Assembly (NCBI GenBank): GCA_963965975.1 | Contig: OZ014414.1 | Span: 3,757,501-3,821,500, forward strand | Source: Xestospongia bergquistia | Lineage: Eukaryota > Porifera > Demospongiae > Haplosclerida > Petrosiidae | Direction of reading: 5' to 3' | Length of the DNA stretch: 64,000 bases | Shown here: positions 11,440-23,422 of the stretch, one piece after another | How positions within the stretch are numbered: position 1 is the first letter of the stretch | Layout of the letters: each line of letters opens with the position of its first letter | Program-made: the position numbers and the translations under genes | Notes under the pieces: model-generated | What the model was told of the DNA's origin: nothing | The model's input: only the letters and a program-made list of their open reading frames with translations | Databases searched by the model: none

Positions 11440-12970
11440 GTAAGTGTTCATGTGCATCTGTTTTATGATTAAAGCTCTATAAGTGAAGTAAATATTTTTT
11501 CTAAAGATGCCAGTAGTTGTTATACTATAGTTGTATTAGGTGCTCACTCCAAAACAGTAGTGAAGAACAAGAATTGAAGCATCAGTTGTTTAATATTGAA
11601 CTGTTCATTTTAAAATTGTTTATAAATGAAGTGTTAAGTATATTGCTCAGCTATAATTAATGTACATTTTTTCTATTGTAACAAATCCACAATTAAAATA
11701 AACCAGCCTTTTTTAGTGTACAGACTGTTGAAGATCTATAGTTTATCAGGTCAAAATTAATAACTGTCAGACAGACATTATGTTCATTATTGTCGTAGGC
11801 TTGTGAAAAATATGATTAATGAGTCATATGGAAGGACAAAATGATGATAGTTTATATGCTAAGCAACATTAATAGCTATATATGTGTTATATTATTTTCA
11901 GTTGGACCATTGAATTAATAGTATATTCTAACATTTATTTTCTGTTTGTTTGTTTTTTACCAATCCTTTAGATTACACTCAATTGTATATAGTTTTAAAC
12001 ATCTTGCATAAATTACTGTTAAAACAGTTATTCAAGTCAAAAAAATGCTGATATCAATATTGTTAATAAGGTAATTTGGATCATGAGAATGAAGTGTATC
12101 TTTCAAGCTGTTTTAATGAATAGTAACTATTAGACAAAACATAGCATAAACATTATAATCACTTGATTAAAATAGATTTGTAGTTATGTCTCTAATAAAC
12201 ATTCACAAGGAAGATTTTTCTGCCTCATTTTTCGGACTTAAAAAAGACAAATCTCATCTTTAACTGTATAAATATCATTCAGTTCAAAGCAGTTGTTGGT
12301 CATTTGAATGCTAAATGGTTGAAAGCTTTTTTGTATTGTTGCATATGACTTTTAAAAGAGCATATAATTAACCTAACATAAAGTAGCTTCTAATACATGT
12401 CACAATCAATGAATTTAATTGATGTTAGTACAGATCCATATTTCAAATTACTGATCAAGGCTTGAAATCTTTTGTAAATTTTACCATAGATTGTTTTAAC
12501 TCAGTGGTTTTATATTGGCAAAATACAGTCCGTTACAGCAATAATATCATCAAAAATCTTATGATAATTTTTTATAACCTTAATAATTTAAATCATAAGG
12601 ATAGTCTAGACCTTTTCTATCTATTCTACTAATAAACTTGCATACAAACAGTATGTAGTTTAGAGCCATATTTATAGGACTCCAAAGTTATTTTATTGGT
12701 AAGGACCAATTTGAGTGTGAAACATGAGGACAATTATCCAAGTATTTCTAATGGTTCAAAAGCACATTATCCAGTCCCTATATTTAATAAGATGTATGAT
12801 CACTCCAAGAAGGGGTCTAAATGAGAATATACAACTATTCATTTATGCCAACTATTAATTATAAAATATTAGTAGTAGTAATTGTTACAGTAATCATTGC
12901 AATTAGATACATTGTCACCTAATGAAATTATTGAAAATTAATTAACAAAACAAGTACAATAGTACAATAC
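11440..12970. other. no gene seen
   Basis: AT-rich, intron-like sequence. No frame longer than about 60 codons and no recognisable domain on either strand. Confidence 0.3.
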
Positions 12971-12979
12971 ATATTAATA

Positions 12980-13280
12980 TTACTGTGTATAAACGAATTG
13001 TAGTCTAACATCTAACAATGATGTTTCTTGGTCAGTCTTACACCTATTCAATTTTATTAAGGTAGTCACAAAAACTGTCAGCTTTGGTCTTTGATTGTTG
13101 TTAATAAGAGGTCCTTTAATATCAAAGTTAGTAGAGGAATGGATTACTTTCTTAGCTGTATTGCTTTTGCAATGGTGACTTAGATCATTCAAAACATTGT
13201 AATAAACGTTAAGAGCTCAACCAAATTCGTACCAATTGTTACCAATTGTTACCAATATCAGTAAATAGCTGAAATAATTA
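12980..13280 (-). pseudogene. fossil death-domain exon (type A)
   Basis: Read on the minus strand, this has a NNWYEFG-like motif near 13235 and then VLNDLSHHCKSNTAKKVI. It aligns by eye with the helix 2 and LLDDLKL-SW region of exons at 4230 and 5620. The central TW motif is not preserved, a short ACCAATTGTT duplication disrupts the helix 2 region, and the frame carries stops. It is treated as a decayed copy; similarity is modest. Confidence 0.4.
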
Positions 13281-14006
13281 TGCTCACTTTCAAATGTATT
13301 CAATAGTTAGACAAGAGAAAATTATCCTGAATCATTGAAATATTAATTATTAATTATTGTCTAATGAGCTGAGCTGAGTTCAGGATAATAGCTATGTAAT
13401 AGTAACCTGATGATATATATGTGCTATGTAGTCAGTGACCATTTATTGTGAGGGGTTGGGTTTATTCCAGACCTCCATAGCTAAAATACCATTAACATAA
13501 TGTTTTCAAGTAATAGTGATAAATATAATTATGGTTAAAGTGAAGTTATATTCTTGAATAAAATATTAGATAAGACATTTAGCTTTTATAACAGAAGGTA
13601 GTCATAGTAATTAATTATTACAATAGTAGTTCTAATAACAAGTTTAATAAATATACTCCATATACATAAGACAAACTGTTACTGCTTTTTCATGTGGTAC
13701 ATTGTAAATCATTAACACACTCAGGTTTATATGCTACTTACCTTTCAAAGATATAAATAGCTATAATACATATGATGTATATATTATATAGAAGTAAATG
13801 AGACAACAAGATGTCTATGTTGTGACTTGTATTATGTGAATGCCATTACACTCAGCATAGCCTGTTTTTAGGCACAACTGTACTTTTGACTACACTGCAC
13901 AAATATTTTTCATAATAAATATTGGTTGGGGTTTGAAATTGACTTCCTGTGTGTAGGTGTGTCTCTAAATGTGTTTACAGTATTATGATTATTCCTAAAT
14001 ACTCAC

Positions 14007-14134
14007 TGGTAACTTTTTAAAATAATCTTCATATTTCTTTACAACATTACTCTGTCTTATAGCTCTTAAAGAATTAATCAAATTCCTTCTAGCTCGTTGT
14101 ACTTTCATCTTTTCCATTAATCAAAATTGATACG
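14007..14134 (-). pseudogene. C-terminal piece of death-domain exon (type B)
   Basis: The minus-strand frame reads RARRNLINSLRAIRQSNVVK then KYEDYF. It matches the last two helices of the type B death domain at 15717-15983 (SRSLLNPLRTIKQNNVV, YEDYL). Just upstream YQF is followed by TGA where paralogs have Trp (YQLW), so the frame is interrupted. A GTGAGT donor follows at 14006-14001. Only the 3' third of the domain is left. Confidence 0.6.
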
Positions 14135-14139
14135 TATGT

Positions 14140-15100
14140 ATCAATTCAGTATATCCAACTATATAGACTCTACAATTCTAACTGTACGTGTCCTCAATAG
14201 AAACTACTTTGCAGTTCTAACATTGGTAATAATTACTCGATAAGTAAGAACTTATATAGAAGCAAAGCCACCAAAATCGTATACTTTCCTATTCTGTTAC
14301 GCCCACTCAAATGATTATTACTTAATATCACAAAACGTATGCTTCTATGTTAAGGAACAAACAATAGCAAAATGTATTGAAAAAACAACAGTCAGTAAGT
14401 TAAAGCAGTGTTGTAGTAGTAAGAATGTCATCAGGTTGTTTTAACAATATGTCCCTCATTAGCAAAGCAGTTACAAGGATCTCTAATCTACAATATTGAT
14501 GTATGTATCTGTGGAATAATAGAAAATAATTATTCACAGTAACTATAGAACATATATAACTACTGATATAACAACTATACTCTAACAATAATGTCGTACA
14601 ATTGATGTAATTAAACTTTATATAGTATATGTACTGTTTAATTTTATTTATTACTTCAATTGTTAAATAGAAAAATCAATGTGTGATAATATCAATAGAA
14701 ATACAGCCATTTTATATGTTAATTGAACATTGAATATGTTTTGTCATTACTACTGTATATGTGACCGGATATGCAAAAAGGGACCACTTGAGTCATTTCT
14801 GTCATTTTCACTTTTTCATACCATTTTAAAGTGTAAATAATGCTGAATTGACTTTACCAAAGAGACAATCTTTGAATGCAAAAGTAAAAAAAAGTTTACA
14901 TGTACATATCCACCATAACATGTACATACTTATATTAAGGTAATTAGTATACTTACTATATTGTACTTGTTAATATACATAACATCACTTATATAGATTG
15001 AACACTATCATTTTTGCCCACCTACAAAATTAGAAAATAATTTGTGGTAACAAGTTGTTTACGTAGTTAATAATGATACCAGGAATATGTGCATACACAG
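14140..15100. repeat. intergenic/intronic segment duplicated at 46.1-46.7 kb
   Basis: Blocks here recur near 46200-46300 and 46490-46660. Examples are AACAATATGTC with a following TATCTGTGGAAT, and the nearly identical TATACTTACTATATTGTACT at 14949. A related block in opposite orientation flanks the plus-strand DD fragments (around 57490 and 63550). No gene is seen in it. Confidence 0.6.
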
Positions 15101-15716
15101 GGTTTGCCTCATGCAGTGATAGACTATATTTAATGACAAATGTGGCTTTGATCTGTACTCTATCCAGGATAAAATTAAAATTAGAATTTGCAACACAACT
15201 TTTCATGCCAAGCTTTTACCTTAATCTTTGATCTTATTCACCTCCACACTGCTGTAGATATCTTATATATACATCTTTTAACTGATTTAAATATGTCTGC
15301 TTTTTCCTTTTTATAAATTTATTGTATCACTAAAGATTGAGTAAGCATATTCAGTGTGAATGCAACTGATTACTTGCTTTTGCATACAAGTGGTTTTGGG
15401 GTCTAGTAAAGCAATTATTGCATTACTAAGCATGACTAACCAGATGCACACACACACACATTTATATTTAGAAATGAAGGTGAGATTTTGATTCATCATT
15501 CTGATAACTTGCCTCATGCTAAGGTGTTTGGCACTGAAGTCAATTTTATATCAACAATGTAAAAATCAACAACAGTATACTGACTATATTACATCTAAAA
15601 AGTCATAATATTGGTGACAAAGTTTAATATAGTCAGTTAATAATCTGAAGCTATTCTTAGCTAAGGGATCCACTCTATGTACTTGTATATATTGATATAT
15701 GGACAATGTAATTTAC

Positions 15717-15983
15717 CATTTATCAGATAATCTTCATAAATCATAACTACATTGTTTTGTTTAATAGTTCGTAAAGGATTTAGCAAACTCCTACTTGTTG
15801 CTTTATCAGCTTTCTCTTGAATCCATATCTGATACATACTAGTTAAACAATGACAATCAGCTAGATTGACAACGTCCAGTTGTAACTGTGTATCCAATTC
15901 ATTCCATTTTTCAGTTCTAGCATGTGTAGTTATTTCTTGAATAGGAGGTTGTTGATCCAAGAGTTGATCCAGTGACATATTAT
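15717..15983 (-). CDS. death-domain exon B1 (267 bp)
   Basis: The acceptor TTTAATAG and donor AATG/GTAAAT bound 267 bp, phase 1 at both ends, with an intact frame. After LDQLLDQQPPIQEITTHART come EKWNELDTQLQLD, VNLADC, SMYQIWIQEK, SLLNPLRTIK and YEDYL. This is the W-x-x-L, D-L-x-x-C, W-x-x-x-K, LL-x-x-L-R, YE-x-YL succession of death domains that follow ZU5-UPA or GTPase modules. It lies directly 3' of the decayed GTPase exon (16297-18110), with matching phase. The exon itself is healthy although its upstream partner is dead. Confidence 0.65.
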
Positions 15984-16296
15984 CTATTAAATATAATAAA
16001 ATATAATAATAATGTTTTAAGACAGTAATGTTAATAAAATCTTTATAGAAAAAACATAATACAACAAAGACAGTACAGGCAGTAGGAACCCTATGGTCCA
16101 TTCAGACTTTTGTATTGTCAATTGTTTCTTTAAATAAATCACTTTCATATAATAACACTGTGTTAGTCATTAAATTGGGAGGATGTCTTTCATACAAGTT
16201 AGAGGCAGATGAGATATAATGTTTATTTTTAACTTTAAATATAATCATAATTATAAATTAGTAATATATGTATTGTTAGAGTAAATCAAAACTTAC

Positions 16297-18110
16297 CATT
16301 CATGGAAAACCAAAGTTGCTGACGAGTTTTATCAATAACATTAGAAATATAACTTTCACAGCATATGAGTGTTTTCTTGTCTTCTTTTAACTCACAGAAT
16401 GTTCTGTAACATATGGTACAGTAAAAATATTCCTCAAGATTTCCTATGTTAGATATATATTGAAAGTTTTGTGTCACCTCACCAATTCCTGTATTGACAA
16501 CATCACGTATAGTACTACATCTTTTGTAAGGATCTGAATTATATACTGCAATCCAATAAATTCCATCAACTAAAAAAACATCACCATAATTAGTGTGTAA
16601 AGTGATGACATTATGATAACGTGGTGTGGAATATAGAGGACGTTTAAGTTGAAAAGCAAGCTGATTTTCGGGACATAGAAAATTGACAACTAATGTAGGG
16701 AAGATACCTAGAGGAAATGGCTTCATATCCCAAGATATAATTAAAGGATCAACATGTTGCTTGAAAGCAGATGGTATAGAGTCATAGTTGGTGGAAGGTA
16801 TAGTAGGAAGGACAGTTGGAATAAAATATTTTTCCTCCTTGGGTAGATAGGCCATAATGAAGAAACTGGTCATTAAATGGAGAAAAATGTCTGCTGTGAA
16901 GTTATCAGAGGATTCACTAAATAGGGACAATGACAATAAGTCTCTTGTAAACAACCTTCATCTTTGAGCTCCCTATAAACACTTGGTCTGATAATGATAT
17001 GAGTACCTTCTATACCGTGAGCTTTGAAATGATCAATCGTTTCAGCAAAAGAGATAAATCAAATCAGAAAGTAAAGTAAATAATGGCTGTGGATGAAGGA
17101 ACACTAGATTAGGTAAGATATCAGGAAAATAAAGAAAGACAGTCAGATTATGATAATACGTTAAAGCTGCTTCCACATCATCAGCTTTAATTTCTAAACT
17201 TTTGCCGATATCTTGGCATTTAGATTTACTGACAATAAATACGTTGGATTGACAAAACTTCTGCTCTAAATCTAGTTTAAACAAAAACCATCGAGTAGGG
17301 GTTGAAACTTTTAGGGAATATTCACATATTTGACAACGGATTTTATCAGCTAGTTCTTTCTCGTACTTGTCTCTGACAAGATTATTGCATTTCCTTTTTC
17401 ACGATACAGAATGGCTTGATCTTTTAGATTTAATTCTTACAATTTTGACCAAAGAATAGAATTTTTGGTTTCTATTGACTCACCAGAATAACCAGGCATC
17501 ACTAGTTCATCATAATTATGTCCCCAATACTATGTAGTGTGGCTTTTGAACATTCTCTTTTTCATTCTTATTTTAAGACATTCTTAGAGGATTTACTGAT
17601 GTTAATGAACGAAATGAAGCTTCAAGAAGCTGTAGGTTAGTAATCTGCCTTCCGACTGGATCACCAATTAGATTTCCTTGAACACTGAAGAACTTAGCTT
17701 TATCATCAAGTCACTCATCCAACTTGTGTGTAAAAATATTGACTGAGTTATATCGTAACAAGGCTGGAGCAATATCTATAAATGGACCATGACCACCAGT
17801 ATCAATACCATAATCCAGTGAACTTTATAAAGCTCTTTAGGCTCCTGTACCTGACCTAACCGTTTGATGATTTGCTTAGATACATCAGACCTTGGTTTTC
17901 TTCTATTGTCGTTATTTGGTTATTTGTTATTTGTGTCTGTGTCTAGTAATGGCTGACACAACTCAGTTGTTACTGGTTCTTCAATTGATCTACCAACTAT
18001 ATCACTTCCCACTTGATGAATTTTGACTTCTGAAGATATTTCCATGTTGTTCTTAATATTTCCAGCAATAATTTCCTTTATATCATCAAGCTCCACTTTG
18101 GTCCATAACA
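16297..18110 (-). pseudogene. decayed P-loop GTPase/COR-like exon
   Basis: This copy of the exon at 29738-31801 keeps long stretches of near identity, for example DDIKEIIAGNIKNNMEIS at the 5' end and YHNLTVFLYFPDILPN and GDVFLVDGIYWIAVY later. It also keeps a good GTAAGT donor at its 3' end in phase 1. It lacks the first 75 residues, so the Walker A motif is missing, and it carries multiple frameshifts and stops (for example near 16955, 17285, 17400, 17580 and 17700). The DTGGQ region survives only as a frameshifted TGGH-like remnant near 17795. It can no longer encode a GTPase. Its 5' truncation point corresponds to where the copy at 1005-1244 ends. Confidence 0.8.
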
Positions 18111-18319
18111 ATGAAACATATACATGACTGTCAACTCTAAAGACATACAAAATCCTTAAACAATATCTTGTCTTATACAAAAGGTGTGTATAGCGTTCAG
18201 AGATGTACAGACTAAGAAAATGACATACTATATGTTTTATAATCTAAAGTAAACCAATGTTACACTAGTGTTCAGGGATACTAAGTTAAACATGTTATAT
18301 ACTGTATTATTCCAAAATA

Positions 18320-18810
18320 TCGAATTTACTCTGGTGTCCAAGGGAAAATTAATATGAACTATTAACATATGTCATTTCAGTGTGGTTGGTGTTTAGATAT
18401 ACTCTGATGAGGTAGATATTATGCTATATTCGTGTATTATACATTCATGTTCTGTCTTCCCTGGTATAATTGGATACTCTAAAAATAAAATAGCATACCA
18501 TTCCATAACAAAGTGACTTGGTTATATCACATCATCACATCCACTGAATTCATAAACAGTTACAAATATTCATAAATTTATGAAGACTGTTTGTATAATG
18601 TTGTGATAATTAGACAAAACAACATAAAATCTTAGTGTAATTAGCTAATAATAAACAATCACATTTCTGAGAAAACTTAAAAGCAAAAGATCAGAACAAG
18701 TGAAAGCTGTTTTTATGATAATTATTAGGCATGTGGTAGCACTCCCTATGTAGGGCTGATCTGGGTTGTCCATTGAAATGTTTTGGTAGAAAACATTGAA
18801 TATCTCACTC
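18320..18810. repeat. direct duplication, copy 1 (partner 19738-20240)
   Basis: Blocks such as AATATGAACTATTAACATAT, CATTCATGTTCTGTCTNCCC and CCATTCCATAACAAAGTGAC appear in the same order here and at 19738-20240. The copies differ by small indels and by a hairpin present only in the second. No coding sequence is seen. Confidence 0.8.
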
Positions 18811-18839
18811 AAAACTGATCAAATGAAATGCGCTAAAGT

Positions 18840-19475
18840 GCTTAACCTTGCTGCGGTCTTATCCTCTTTTTCTACAAGTGACATAATGTTACGTATACAC
18901 AAGATGATTTTTGATGTCTCAGCATTTCTCTTCAATCAAAGTGAAAAACCTTTTCCTTTTAATGGATACTTTGCACTCTAATTGACAAAAAGTTCAATAC
19001 TTTCCAACTTCTTAGTAAAAGTTAGTGATTCTCCAATGACAGCTATGGTGCCAGTGTTTTTAGTTCGTGCTCAATATATGGACAAAGATAACTGCCAAAA
19101 GCTAGTAAAACTGTCATAACTTTCAAAAAAAGGATTTTTGCAAAATTCTCACTTTAAGAAGTTGGAAAATGTCATAAGCTGTATGCAGGAGGTTTTTATT
19201 GAATTCTCGAGTCTTCAATTAAAGCTGTGCTTTTTTCAAAGGTTTTTCAGACTTTTAAAGCTTTTTGTTCATTTGATGCTCCTTTTGGTAGTATTCTTAA
19301 GAAGTACAGAAGTTTTTTACCCTCCACTTTAGTTTGGTCGCTATCAGTGCCATGTTAGCTGAGTTAAAGCAGTTCAAAGCCATTTGCCAGAGTAACAAAC
19401 AGACACACATACATATAGACCCACACACTGACAGACTACAGTAACCCTCGCTATGCGCCAACGTGCAGCGAGGTT
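18840..19475. mobile_element. non-autonomous element with TTAACCT(C/T)GCTGC ends
   Basis: The segment begins TTAACCTTGCTGCG and ends ...GTGCAGCGAGGTTAA, giving inverted ends of about 13 bases with one mismatch. It inserts between the two copies of a direct duplication. Its right half (about 19080-19475) recurs at 57833-58218 with the same end, CAGACTACAGTAACC then AGCGAGGTTAA. A diverged relative is seen around 45720-45930. The short plus-strand frames are not conserved between copies. Confidence 0.55.
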
Positions 19476-19737
19476 AAATATTTCAATTCTTTAGTATTTC
19501 TTTCTATGATAATCTTTTCTTTATGACTCGGTTATAGGTTAAGGCATGACTTTTAAGCATCACGGACATAACTGGTCAAATGTTGGATTTGTTCATCTTT
19601 TCGGCCTTGCCTCTGCTTTATAGCTAATACTATTACTCTATAACCATAAACAGTTTAGACATTAAATTCACAAAGGTAAGATCCTCAACTATGAAGTATG
19701 ATCGTTTCTAGATCTCATTTTGATGTCCACTGTCCAA

Positions 19738-20240
19738 GCATACTCTGACAACAATTAATATGAACTATTAACATATGTCATCTCATAATTACCAATATGA
19801 CTGGTGTTTACATATACCCTGTAGATGTTATGCTATATATCCTGTATTATACATTCATGTTCTGTCTACCCTGGTATAATGGGATACTCTAAAAAATAAA
19901 ATAGCATACCATTCCATAACAAAGTGACTTGGTTATATAACAACATTATATCCACTGAATTCATAAACAGTAACAAATATTTATAAATTTTATGAAGACT
20001 ATTTGTATAATATTGCGATAATTAGACAATATAACATAAAATTTTAGTGTAATTATCTACTAATAAACAATCACATCTCTGAGAAAACTTAATTTGTTAA
20101 AAGCAAAAGATCAGAACAAGTGAAAGCTGTTTTTAGGATAATTATTAGGCATGTGGTAGCAGTCCCTATGTAGGGACTGCTACCACATGCCTATATATTG
20201 GTAGAAAACATTGAATATCTCACTCAAAACTGATCAAAAT
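19738..20240. repeat. direct duplication, copy 2 (partner 18320-18810)
   Basis: Second copy of the 18320-18810 segment, sharing the same ordered blocks up to AAAACATTGAATATCTCACT. It carries the perfect hairpin at 20146-20193 that copy 1 lacks. Confidence 0.8.
20146..20193. repeat. perfect 48-bp hairpin
   Basis: Two 23-base arms (TAGGCATGTGGTAGCAGTCC... and its exact reverse complement) are separated by only TG. In the sister copy at 18727 the left arm is present but the right arm is replaced by unrelated sequence. The palindrome was therefore created in this copy. Confidence 0.95.
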
Positions 20241-20551
20241 ATTTCAATTCTATAGTATTACTTTCTATGAAAATCTTTTCCTTATGACTAGGGTATAGGT
20301 TAAGGAAAGCATCACTGTCGGATGCGCTCAAAATGTTAGCTAATTGACCCCGTCTGGGTTAAATAATCTTGATTTTAAAATAATAATAATATCCAGACTT
20401 CAGACTCACTAGGAATGAATGTGAATGGGTTTAAATAGTGAACTTAGTGGTCTCATGATTAAAACAAAATGATTGGTTAATGTAGCGTGGGAAAATAAAA
20501 TACAATGAATATGATTGGTCCTTTAAACAATGAATCTGATTGATCCATAAT

Positions 20552-21026
20552 TTATTGATCATAAACATCCTCTATTTGATCTACTAGCTCACTTTTGTCA
20601 CACTCTTTGTAGATCACCTCTTCCTCCCTTTCAGTTAACAAGTTGTCTCCTTCATTGAAATACTCTAATGAACATAGATAATACTTTGTAACTACATGAT
20701 AGTTCTCTTACCTTCAATGTCAGAAGTAGTGCCAAGGTCATCAGAATGACAGAGTCTTCAGTGTCGTCTTCAATAATGCTATGCCCAATTATGACTGTTA
20801 TTTCGGGATAGCTATCACAGTCATAATCATCATACTCATGCTCGTCACCTATTTATTATTCATAGTTTATGTATTCATTTTTATCAATCTTACTGGGTGG
20901 GTTCAGGTCCTCCTCTTCGTGCGATTCATCAAAAAAGAATTCTTCAATAAAAGCTTCGAGTTTGGCCTGGTCACTATCAGTGAGTTGTGACAACAAAGGT
21001 TGTTTAGAGCCTTGGCGATGGACCAT
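20552..21026 (-). pseudogene. unrecognised acidic protein, two exons, broken
   Basis: The ATG at 21026 opens MVHRQGSKQPLLSQLTDSDQ, then KLEAFIEEFFFDESHEEEDL, and stops at a TAATAA after about 55 codons. The same exon continues with acidic sequence (GDEHEYDDYDCDSYPE) to a GTAAGA donor at 20711. A second exon, 20552-20664, reads EYFNEGDNLLTEREEEVIYK and ends DVYDQ-stop, with a phase 1 acceptor. The frame that fits this junction (HSDDLGTTSDIE) differs from the frame at the start. The gene thus has at least a double stop and one frameshift, or an unseen intron. No family is recognised. Confidence 0.4.
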
Positions 21027-21366
21027 TTCTTGTTCATTTTAAAAAGAATGCGGCTGTAAAATTGTTTACGTCTTGAGTAGTGTTACCATAGAAAATTTGG
21101 CGTACTTCCGTTTATTAATTTGAATATTAATTAATTGCGTCATTTATCGTTCATTTAAACGCGAGCAGAACGAGGAAAACAAAACTTACCATAGCTCAAG
21201 AACCACAGCGTTTTTAGTTACAAACGACACATCAACTTATAGCTTGAAGGTTGTAGAATACAGTGTTACAAAAATCAAAATTTCGATAAAATAAAAATAG
21301 TTGTGGTTTTTAGCCTGTACTAAATATTACATAATAGCGACTTTGGTGTTTTTTTTGTATGTATGG

Positions 21367-21407
21367 TCACATTTTATCAGGAGTTTTCTTAAGGACATCA
21401 GCAGGAT
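21367..21407 (-). CDS. terminal exon with stop codon
   Basis: A TTATATCAG acceptor in phase 1 leads into DPADVLKKTPDKM and a TGA. Its start phase matches the end phase of the exon at 21581-21632. It is the best candidate for the 3' end of the GTPase gene that starts near 34589. No clear polyadenylation signal is seen within the next 100 bases on the minus strand. Confidence 0.4.
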
Positions 21408-21580
21408 CTGATATAAAGGAAATAATATAAAAATAGTATACAGACATGTACATAAAAACTTTGTTAGTGTACATAATTTTATTAACTTGTTATCTACACA
21501 AACATTATTAAATGCAACTTACATGGAACTGCATTTAATTAATGGAATTTTCATGATTGTAGTATATGTTATAAACTTAC

Positions 21581-21632
21581 TAGTTGGTGCCTGCTTTGCT
21601 TCACTCCTGGCACTTTCTTTAGTCCCTCCGCC
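21581..21632 (-). CDS. 52-bp linker exon, phase 0-1
   Basis: CCCTATATTG on the plus strand gives an AATATAG acceptor, and AACTTAC gives a GTAAGTT donor. The open frame reads GGTKESARSEAKQAPT. Start phase 0 fits the phase 0 end of the death-domain exon at 22079, and end phase 1 fits the terminal exon at 21407. Linker of no known fold. Confidence 0.4.
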
Positions 21633-22078
21633 CTATATTGAATAATTTTAAATTGTGATATTACCATAGAAGGTCAAAGTACCAATAAGAGGCTTAAACT
21701 TAATAAAATGATACTACAACAATGTATGTAGTACACTATCAAGCTAGCCTGTTGTCCTTTTAGGTGAGCTGTCAGTTGGTGTAGGGTCTACAATCAAACC
21801 TGGCTTACTATCCCATTGGAATATATGGAATGTATGAAAGTACCACAAAGTTGTCATGTAACTATGAATGTTTATAATGGTAGCCATTTTTAGCATTGCA
21901 GTATTGGTTAAACTTCAAACTGTTCGTTGAAGCTTATATAAAAACACTTGTTAACCTAGGAAGGAAAATTCTAGACCAATAACTTTCAAATGCATACATA
22001 ACCTAGTTTGCCATAATTTTTAATTAACAAATCTCCTAATATGACTCTTGATCTAACTGTATTGGCTTAGTAACTCAC

Positions 22079-22385
22079 ACCAACTGTCAAGGTTTTCAAA
22101 TAATCCACATATTTCTTAGCAACATTATTCTGCTTAATTGCTCTCAAAGCAATTAACAAATTTCTTCGCGTCGCATTTTCAGCTTTTTCCTCAATCCACA
22201 ACTGACAAGTTAGTACATTCAGCCAGATCAGTCTCATCTAGTTCTAGCTGGGTTCCCAACTTAAACCACTTCGCAGTCTTAGCATGAATGGTTAGTTCTA
22301 GCAATTTGGGCTGATCATCCAAGATACTGTCAGTGAGTGAAGTACTAGCACTATCCACATTTGATGAGTCACGTAGCTGTTTTGA
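22079..22385 (-). pseudogene. death-domain exon B2 with frameshift
   Basis: The open frame has SILDDQPKLLELTIHAKTAK, then KWFKLGTQLELDETDLAEC, as in type B death domains. A net deletion (near 22213) then destroys the SMYQLW segment and shifts the frame. The remainder (RRNLLIALRAIKQNNVAKKY, DYLKTL) is intact in another frame and ends at a GTGAGT donor in phase 0. The phases of its 3' end chain with the next two exons, so it was the C-terminal DD of this gene. Either this allele is inactivated or the sequence carries an assembly error; I cannot tell which. Confidence 0.6.
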
Positions 22386-23420
22386 CTACACAGTCACGTG
22401 AGCATAAAATTCAACTCCCTCGTATACGAGTGCGGGGGGCTGTTTATGCCCCGACCCCAAAAGGGCAAATTGCCTAAAAAATTTGTTTGACAACTTAAAT
22501 TTGAATATCACTTTGAAATGAAGTTCAGTTATTGTTTTCAATTTAATTTTTAAGATGTATACAATTCATTTTTCATGCTCGAGTGGAATGAATCTTCACT
22601 TTGAGAGCATCTAGTCAAATTGTGCATCCTATTTCATCTTCTTTGGTGTCGCCAAGGGGAGTAAACATTTTAACCAAAATGACAGTAACTCCAGACTAGT
22701 TTTCAGTCATCACATGCAAATTAAATTATTATCAATCCTCAAGATGGAGGATATGAGTAGCTGTTTGTGAGTCAAAAGTTGCTATTACAGTAATGTAGGT
22801 AATAATGGATATACATAGTAATAAACCTATAAGTTGGCCATTTCATTATGCTTTAGCAAATTAAAATGCTTTGCTTATTGCTAACATTCCTCACAAGTTA
22901 TTCTAAACAGTGCATAAGTATAACTAGAAGCACATGAGTGTCGTGATCATGAAGCAATGCATCACTTTAGGACACTTATGGTACAGCTTTAAATAGTGAA
23001 TAAAGTCTGATTCTTTTCTTTGACAGCTGACTAGATGTCAAAGTGAGAATGTGTAATGGCTCCATCACTTGGTATATTTGATTATTTAAAGTTTTCTAGT
23101 TGATTTCTAATGTTTACCTATGAAGTAGCAAGACCATTTTCGTTTTGTAATTAACTTGGTTTTATGAAATCCCAATCAATAGTAAATGCTCAATACTTAT
23201 CTGAGTTTAGCAAAGAGTTTCTGCGGATGATCAAGCTTGATCAAATAGTTGCTTTATAACCAGGCCAACAAAGCAGAGAGTAACAATGAGGTCTCCTTCT
23301 AGCATGAATATGAGCCAAAACCAAAATGGTTTTAGACCTTAAATAATTGTACCTTCTATATATATATATACTTCATATATTGTCAATTAAACTGGCTGAA
23401 TATAATGTATATAATTATAA
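22386..23420. other. no gene seen
   Basis: It holds a short GC-richer patch (about 22425-22470, with GCGGGGGGC and CCCCGACCCC) in otherwise AT-rich intron-like sequence. No splice-bounded open segment was recognised. Confidence 0.3.
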
Positions 23421-23422
23421 AG

